Under the pieces are notes generated by a model. The model had not been told where the DNA came from. It saw only the letters and a program-made list of their open reading frames with translations, and ran no database searches. Shown here piece by piece: positions 59,442 to 64,000 of a DNA stretch of 64,000 bases (positions are counted from its first letter, which is position 1; every line of letters begins with the position of its first letter). Position numbers and translations under genes: made by a program. This stretch comes from Amborella trichopoda (Eukaryota; Streptophyta; Magnoliopsida; Amborellales; Amborellaceae). The stretch is taken from contig NW_006494865.1 of the NCBI RefSeq assembly GCF_000471905.2, forward strand, positions 667,185-731,184, read 5' to 3'.

Positions 59442-60254
59442 GTGTATGAAACCGAAGTGGAACCCATTGAGGTGGACCCATCAATCTTAAGGGGATGTAT
59501 GGCAATCACCTTCTCAGAGGCTGATTTGCAATTGGGAGAAACATTTAACAATCGCCATCTCTTTGTGACTAGTGAGTTACATGCATGCCCCATCAACCGA
59601 ATTTTGTTGGATGGAGGGTCAGCAGTCAACCATATCCTAAGGAGAATCCTCACCCGTTTCGGATTAAGGTCTGAAGATCTCACTCCAACTCATATCACAG
59701 TCCAGGGGTTCAACCAGTCGAGAGAGAAGCTGGTTGGCACCGTCCGCGTTCGTCTTAAGATTGGTGAATTAAACGATTACCCCCAATTTCATGTGATCGA
59801 CACCGACACATCCTACAACATCCTTCTTGGTTGTCTGTGGCTCCATGACCAGGAGGTGGTTCCATCCACATTGCATTTGTGCTTCAAGTATAGTCGAGAT
59901 GGGAGACAATACACGGTCTATGCTGATAGAAGACCATTTCCTATAGCTAAAACTCACTATGTTGTTACCAAGTACTACTTCACAGATTCGGCGCCACCCC
60001 AGAAGTTAGATAGCGATGATCCAGAGTTTGTAAATAAGGCGAAACCGTTGCCACATGAAGATGTCAAAGACATTGGCAGAACACTCGTGAGCATGTTTAA
60101 AGAGGAAGAAAGACAAGGCAAAACTCTCCCTCTAAATCCCATTCATCCAAGTATGCCATCACCCGTTATCTTTGAGAAAACTCCATCTTCCTTGAAGATG
60201 AGGCTTCCCCTTCTGCTTCTAATTCTGAACTACTTGTGCAAGAAGATGAACTAG
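59442..60254 (+). CDS. aspartic protease (retropepsin) of element C
   Basis: 270 open residues directly in frame after TAG 59439-59441. Active site ILLDGGSAVNHI (about 59605-59640) has the D-G-G-S form common in this group; ITVQGFNQSREKLVGTVRVR, FHVIDTDTSYNILLGCLWLH and STLHLCFKYSRDGRQYTVYA are the usual following blocks (flap side and the I-L-L-G motif). It would release gag and pol proteins from the polyprotein. This is the longest undamaged retroviral domain in the window, yet no RT follows it. The start shown is just the first open codon; the protein was part of a polyprotein. Confidence 0.85.
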   Translation: MYETEVEPIEVDPSILRGCMAITFSEADLQLGETFNNRHLFVTSELHACPINRILLDGGSAVNHILRRILTRFGLRSEDLTPTHITVQGFNQSREKLVGTVRVRLKIGELNDYPQFHVIDTDTSYNILLGCLWLHDQEVVPSTLHLCFKYSRDGRQYTVYADRRPFPIAKTHYVVTKYYFTDSAPPQKLDSDDPEFVNKAKPLPHEDVKDIGRTLVSMFKEEERQGKTLPLNPIHPSMPSPVIFEKTPSSLKMRLPLLLLILNYLCKKMN

Positions 60255-61034
60255 ACGACACTCTTGAGATTGAGGAGGCCATGGGGATGGAATTTCCAAC
60301 TACGAGGGTCACCTACACGCCGAACCATCAGAAAGTCCTGCATGTCCCCATTACACTCTTGGAAGATGAATTAATGCATCGGCCACCCTCAAAGGTTTTG
60401 CATTTCCCTGATTCTATTGGAAAAGAGAAGTTAAGGAAAGGACAACCTTCTTGCCCTCAAGAGCACGATCTCCTGGCAGAGTTAAGAAGCGAGGTTCGAA
60501 GTCTCCAGAACCAATTGGGAGTGATGTGTATCACTTTAAACACCTAAAGGAGTTCGTGCCCGAGACCTAGAGCTACGATGGGCTTGGAGTGAATAAACCT
60601 CGAATAGATGCCAAAGCTCCTCCTTATTGGACTATTTAAAGCTATCAGGCTCATCACATTACGAGGATGATGAATTATGAGTCCATGTTCAATCAAACAT
60701 TATGGGGAGAAGAAGCAACTACTCCTCCATTCGAGGTCATTGAAGTTACAATGACTTGTCATAAAACAAAGCAAGGTGTACGGTATCCCTCCATGTCCCA
60801 TTCTACGAGGGGGCAGAAACGATGAACAAGAGAAAGAGGGAGAGTGCAAAGAAGCAAATGGAAAAAGAAAAACCATGTGTCGCACTGACGAGAAAAGACA
60901 ATTTTATTCATAAAGCAAGAGAATATCACAAGTGACGGCATACAAAGAAAGTAAAAGGCAAAGAGGGGAATTTTATTTCTATTGTCAAACGTTTGTGTAC
61001 AACGAATTATAAATGAAGAAGATCGCTCAGTTCT
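60255..61034 (+). other. short gag-pol remnant and tail (element C) with antisense poly(A) signal
   Basis: 60236-60547 is open in another frame (FPTTRVTYTPNHQKVLHVPI, a coiled-coil-like ELRSEVRSLQNQLG end). Then the tail shared with element A (41509-41903). Minus-strand AATAAA at 60903-60908 lies about 125 bases past the antisense stop. RT, RNase H and integrase are missing. Confidence 0.65.
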
Positions 61035-62100
61035 CAAGACTAAGCCAATAGCAGTTCTTTTGTGTCCATTTGATTCCATCCTTCATAGCCACCTCCTGAA
61101 GAAGGGCAAACTTTCAAATCAAATGAGGATATTCTCAACATACCAAATGAGGTGAAAATGGCTCTTTTTCTACCACACGGGGCCATAGCAAGCAAGCCTT
61201 TCAAATCATTGAGGTTACTTTAAAGAATCGCTATGTCATCCTCATTTTCAAAACATGCAAATTCTTTAAATATTGAAGGAACCTCTGAAGGAAAAATCTC
61301 AAAATCAGAGTGAACAAACTGACGCATGAGCAGGTTGGTTTTAAAGTTACGCAAGTGTGCTACCGTAGAATCTGTGACAGTCAAAGGCCCAAGGAAGAAC
61401 TTAAGCAAAGGCTTGATAGAGGGATATCTCTCAATAGAAGTTGATTCTTCTAAATCCAGAACTGCCTTAGCCTATCGAGCTACTTTAGTCACTTTCTCTT
61501 TAAATGAGTCCGCACAGGGGACATTGAAGTCTATGAGGTTGCCCACTAGCCTCTTCACCAAAAATGGGAACATGATTAAATCGAAGAAAGAAGCCCGGTC
61601 GAAAAGCTGATAATCGACTCTAAGAAGATCACGTCCATTGTCCGTAGAAACATTACGATGATTAAGCCAGATAACTTGTATAGGGAAAGGCATCACAGCC
61701 GGTGATACGACAAAGCTTCCACAAATGCACCAAACAAGATGATGTATAACTTGTCCCGAGAAGGAGTTGACTACAAAAGCTAAACTTATGATAGGCTCCC
61801 TTCGAGCAGAAATTGCAAGGCCCCCTCTTAAGGTTGCAAGAGAAAACACTCAGTTGCCCATTATTATCAGGTCACATGGACTAGAATCACCCCGAGAAGG
61901 TAGTGGCGCACCCCCGTCCATTGAAGAAAGAGGTTGAGATCAGGGATGCGCTTTGTCAGGTTTAGTTACCATCAAGTCTCCCCTATCTTCGTTCTCAGTG
62001 ATAAGAGGCTCATCGTCCTCAATGATGATAGAGACCATCTTTGAAGGGACCTGCATTTTGGGAGCTTTTGAGGCCCTGGCTAGCTGCTAAGAAGACATAC
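61035..62100 (-). pseudogene. antisense ORF of unknown family (element C)
   Basis: One minus-strand frame of about 355 codons can be followed from ATG near 62100 (KMVSIIIEDDEPLITENEDR) to stops near 61040, interrupted by four stops, each one C-to-T or G-to-A change from CAG, CGA, TGG or CAA. Open parts are 61472-61849 (LAFVVNSFSGQVIHHLVWCI, WLNHRNVSTDNGRDLLRVDY, FFDLIMFPFLVKRLVG) and 61220-61408 (KPLLKFFLGPLTVTDSTVAH). No PMD blocks are visible and no family is recognised. It occupies the same place and orientation as the PMD frames of the other copies. Confidence 0.55.
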
Positions 62101-62129
62101 ATTGAAAGGATTTAGCCAACCACCGTCTA

Positions 62130-62380
62130 CACAGAATCAATCACTAAGATACAGGCTAACGCCGTGTGCATTTTGAAAACATAATGCCGGCTATGATAGC
62201 TAATGAACAACGCCGATTGGGTTCTCAAAAGCGCAAAGCTGGTTGCACCTTCAAGAATTATTGGTGCTCGAAGCAACACTCATGCCAAAGACTGCACATG
62301 TGTCACCTCAAGCCCCAAGTCCCTCAAAATCTTAGCACGCCGCCAGACACTCGCGACGTGGCCTGACACCATGCGTGCGT
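62130..62380. repeat. AACGCCG array, proximal to antisense promoter (element C)
   Basis: Words such as ggctaacgccgtgtgc, ataatgccggctatg, aacaacgccgattgg and cgccagacactcgcgacgtg repeat at about 25-45 bases. Counterpart of 3170-3560, with some shared words (gacactcgcg / gacactcacg; gtggcctgacacc / gtggcctatcacc). Confidence 0.5.
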
Positions 62381-62974
62381 AGGGTGACCGTTCGCCATCC
62401 CACGACCCATCACCTCCTCGACCATTACAGGCTTGCAACGCCTCTGGTTATCACTTGAATTTCCTCTCCTCTCCCTGAACTCACTCCTTCTCACCTGTTA
62501 ACCCTCTCCAATCTTTCCGTCTCCTCACCAGTGACCAATGCTACTGGAGAACCACTTGAAAGCCTCTAGAAAATCCTCGACAACCCTTCGTCTCCCTACT
62601 CGTTTAGAAACCATCTTCCCAACATCGGGAAAACACTTCCACTCACCATTGCTACTCTCATACTACTCCTCGGTGACGAAAAACAAACGTGAATGACCCC
62701 AAAGTTCACGAAAATGACTGACAACCCTCTCCTGCCTCTTCCCCACCACTCCGGTGATTGAGAACCTCTGCTGAAATGTCTCAGCAGCTCACTGGTGTCG
62801 TCCCTTACGCACCTGAACCTTCTAATCCTTCGGCGAAAACCTCGACTCCCCGGCAAACTCCTGTAGACACCCTGTCAAAGCTGCTAAACTTGCCGGAATA
62901 CCTGCGTGGTCGTCGAAAGTTCTCACTGGAAGCCTCTTCTCTCTCACTATTTTACCTTCAGTAAAACAATAAAA

Positions 62975-63000
62975 ATGGGGTCTTTCCCCCTTATATAGAA
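62975..63000 (-). promoter_or_regulatory. antisense promoter with TATA box (element C)
   Basis: Minus strand TATATAAG at 62990-62997, then GGGGAAAGACCCCATTTT. Lies about 0.9 kb upstream of the antisense ORF start and points toward it; 62380-62975 between them is non-coding. Confidence 0.65.
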
Positions 63001-63158
63001 GACAGTTCCCTAAGGTACCCCTCCCAAAGTGTGAATACCAAACAGGTCCGTGAAGGCCAAGCGATAATGGGCCGAACCGAGTCGGGCTCAGACTCAAGGC
63101 CCAAAACAGAGGCTTACCGTCGACCACAATGCCGAGCACCAATCTTCAGATGACCTAG

Positions 63159-64000
63159 TGTCACACCCCAAGAATTTACAAAACTGTTATTCCTGAGATG
63201 TGACAGACAAAACATATATACATCTATAGATAGGACAAAATTACAGTGGCGAGGTCTTACAAAGTAACAAAAGAAAGCTAGCACAAAAACAATATCTTCC
63301 AAGGTTGATCTTGACTAGCACTCAAAATGAATCCGCAGTTATTCTGAAAAAATGTTTACCATAGTTTGATGAGTTTGGCTACTCAGTAATTGATCATCAT
63401 AATCCTAAAAATAATCGTGATTGTAAGATATCAATATTTTCAAAAATGAGATCTATTAACAGAAATGCATCAACAGTTTCACTTTCAATAAATGCATAAT
63501 TAAGTATAATCTGAGTAATTGAAATGCTTATAACACTTTTAACGGCAGTGCATAATTCAAAGGATTTCACAAAATACGCTACAGCGTCCCAAGTAGGTCA
63601 CCTATATACCCCATCAGCGTCCTGATGGGTCCACTTAATCCTTATCGGCGTCCCAGATAGGTCCACTTAATCCTTGCAGGTCCACTTATACCTCACCGGC
63701 GTACCGGATGAGTCCACTTAATCCCTACCGACGTCCTAGATAGGTTCACTGATACCTCACCGGCGAACCGGATGAGTCCACTTGCATACTTAAATTATTT
63801 CTAAATCTCTTTAAACATTCGAAAGCAGCAATATCATGTACTCAACATATCACTAAAATCACTAATATGAATTTCACTTAAACCATTAATAACAGTCACT
63901 CTCTATAACATTTCAAAAATAACCAATCAAATATTTTGAGCTCAAATTTAGAAAGGTAGCAGTTTGTAAAGGCATTCTAGCATAATTGCCAATTTAATAT
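63159..64000 (+). repeat. 5' part of an LTR of another family (runs off the window)
   Basis: TGTCACACCCC at 63159 is a common start for Ty3/gypsy LTRs in plants. The remainder is AT-rich with the hairpin array at 63579-63776. It interrupts the upstream region of element C. Only its start is in the window, so the boundary is likely but the element type is not proven. Confidence 0.5.
63579..63776. repeat. hairpin array with changing complementary arms
   Basis: Six units separated by gtccacttaatcc-like spacers. Arms: CTAC/GTAG (63579, 63593), CCCATCAG/CTGATGGG (63610-63617, 63622-63629), TATC/GATA (63643, 63656), CTCA+CCGG/CCGG+TGAG (63692-63712), CCTA/TAGG (63724, 63741), CTCA+CCGG/CCGG+TGAG (63756-63776). 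The loop keeps a gcgtcc or cgta/cgaa core. Confidence 0.8.

Noticed and set aside
61472..61849. Envelope-like protein in the antisense ORF of element C
   Set aside because: Hydrophobic stretches are short and irregular, orientation is antisense, and no envelope-like motif or clear membrane segment is seen.

Overview
The window is repeat-dense plant (angiosperm-type) nuclear DNA with no recognisable host gene, tRNA, rRNA or bacterial feature. The evidence is layered LTR retrotransposons: Ty3/gypsy of the Tat lineage (reverse transcriptase, RNase H, a second 'archaeal-type' RNase H, DD35E integrase), a Ty3/gypsy-type element primed by initiator tRNA-Met, a Ty1/copia element, a pararetroviral fossil, and plant mobile domain (PMD) reading frames. 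Almost every coding region is broken by stops and frameshifts, so the locus reads as old, heavily nested heterochromatin. The species cannot be named from the sequence.

Layout. 1-10429: 3' part of a Tat-lineage element whose PMD reading frame lies antisense (minus), followed by its antisense promoter, tandem repeats and a 2.5 kb 3' LTR. 10430-12275: unassigned DNA, an AT-rich tandem tract and a ~180 bp tandem repeat. 12276-21862: a Ty1/copia element (LTR, primer site, gag, protease) split by a 6.9 kb element with 2.3 kb LTRs and a CCTCT target duplication; that insert carries a gag remnant and a striking 141 bp hairpin-forming repeat. 21863-24340: minus-strand LTR piece and an endogenous pararetrovirus fragment. 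24375-33025: second Tat/PMD copy (antisense PMD, promoter, repeats, LTR). 33026-38131: another PMD subfamily with palindromic GGGCGACAC repeats, ending in an LTR flanked by a polypurine tract on the left and a primer site on the right. 38226-43590: element A (gag, then antisense PMD tail, pol deleted). 43590-56244: element B on the minus strand (5' LTR, primer site, gag, RT, two RNase H domains, integrase; protease deleted). 56245-63158: element C (gag, protease, no RT/integrase, then an unrelated antisense ORF under the same type of antisense promoter). 63159-64000: start of another LTR.

How the parts fit. The Tat-lineage copies share one plan: LTR, primer site, gag, protease, pol (often deleted), then a convergent antisense transcription unit with its own TATA box and poly(A) signal, short GC-rich arrays on both sides of that TATA box, tandem repeats, and the 3' LTR. 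No copy here is complete: B has pol without protease, C has protease without pol, A has neither.

The most unusual signal is not a protein. Several unrelated element families in this window carry short tandem units that fold into hairpins. In two of them (15520-16870 and 63579-63776) the arm sequences change between units while staying complementary, with conserved loops. That pattern looks like compensatory change and is the best candidate for something undescribed.
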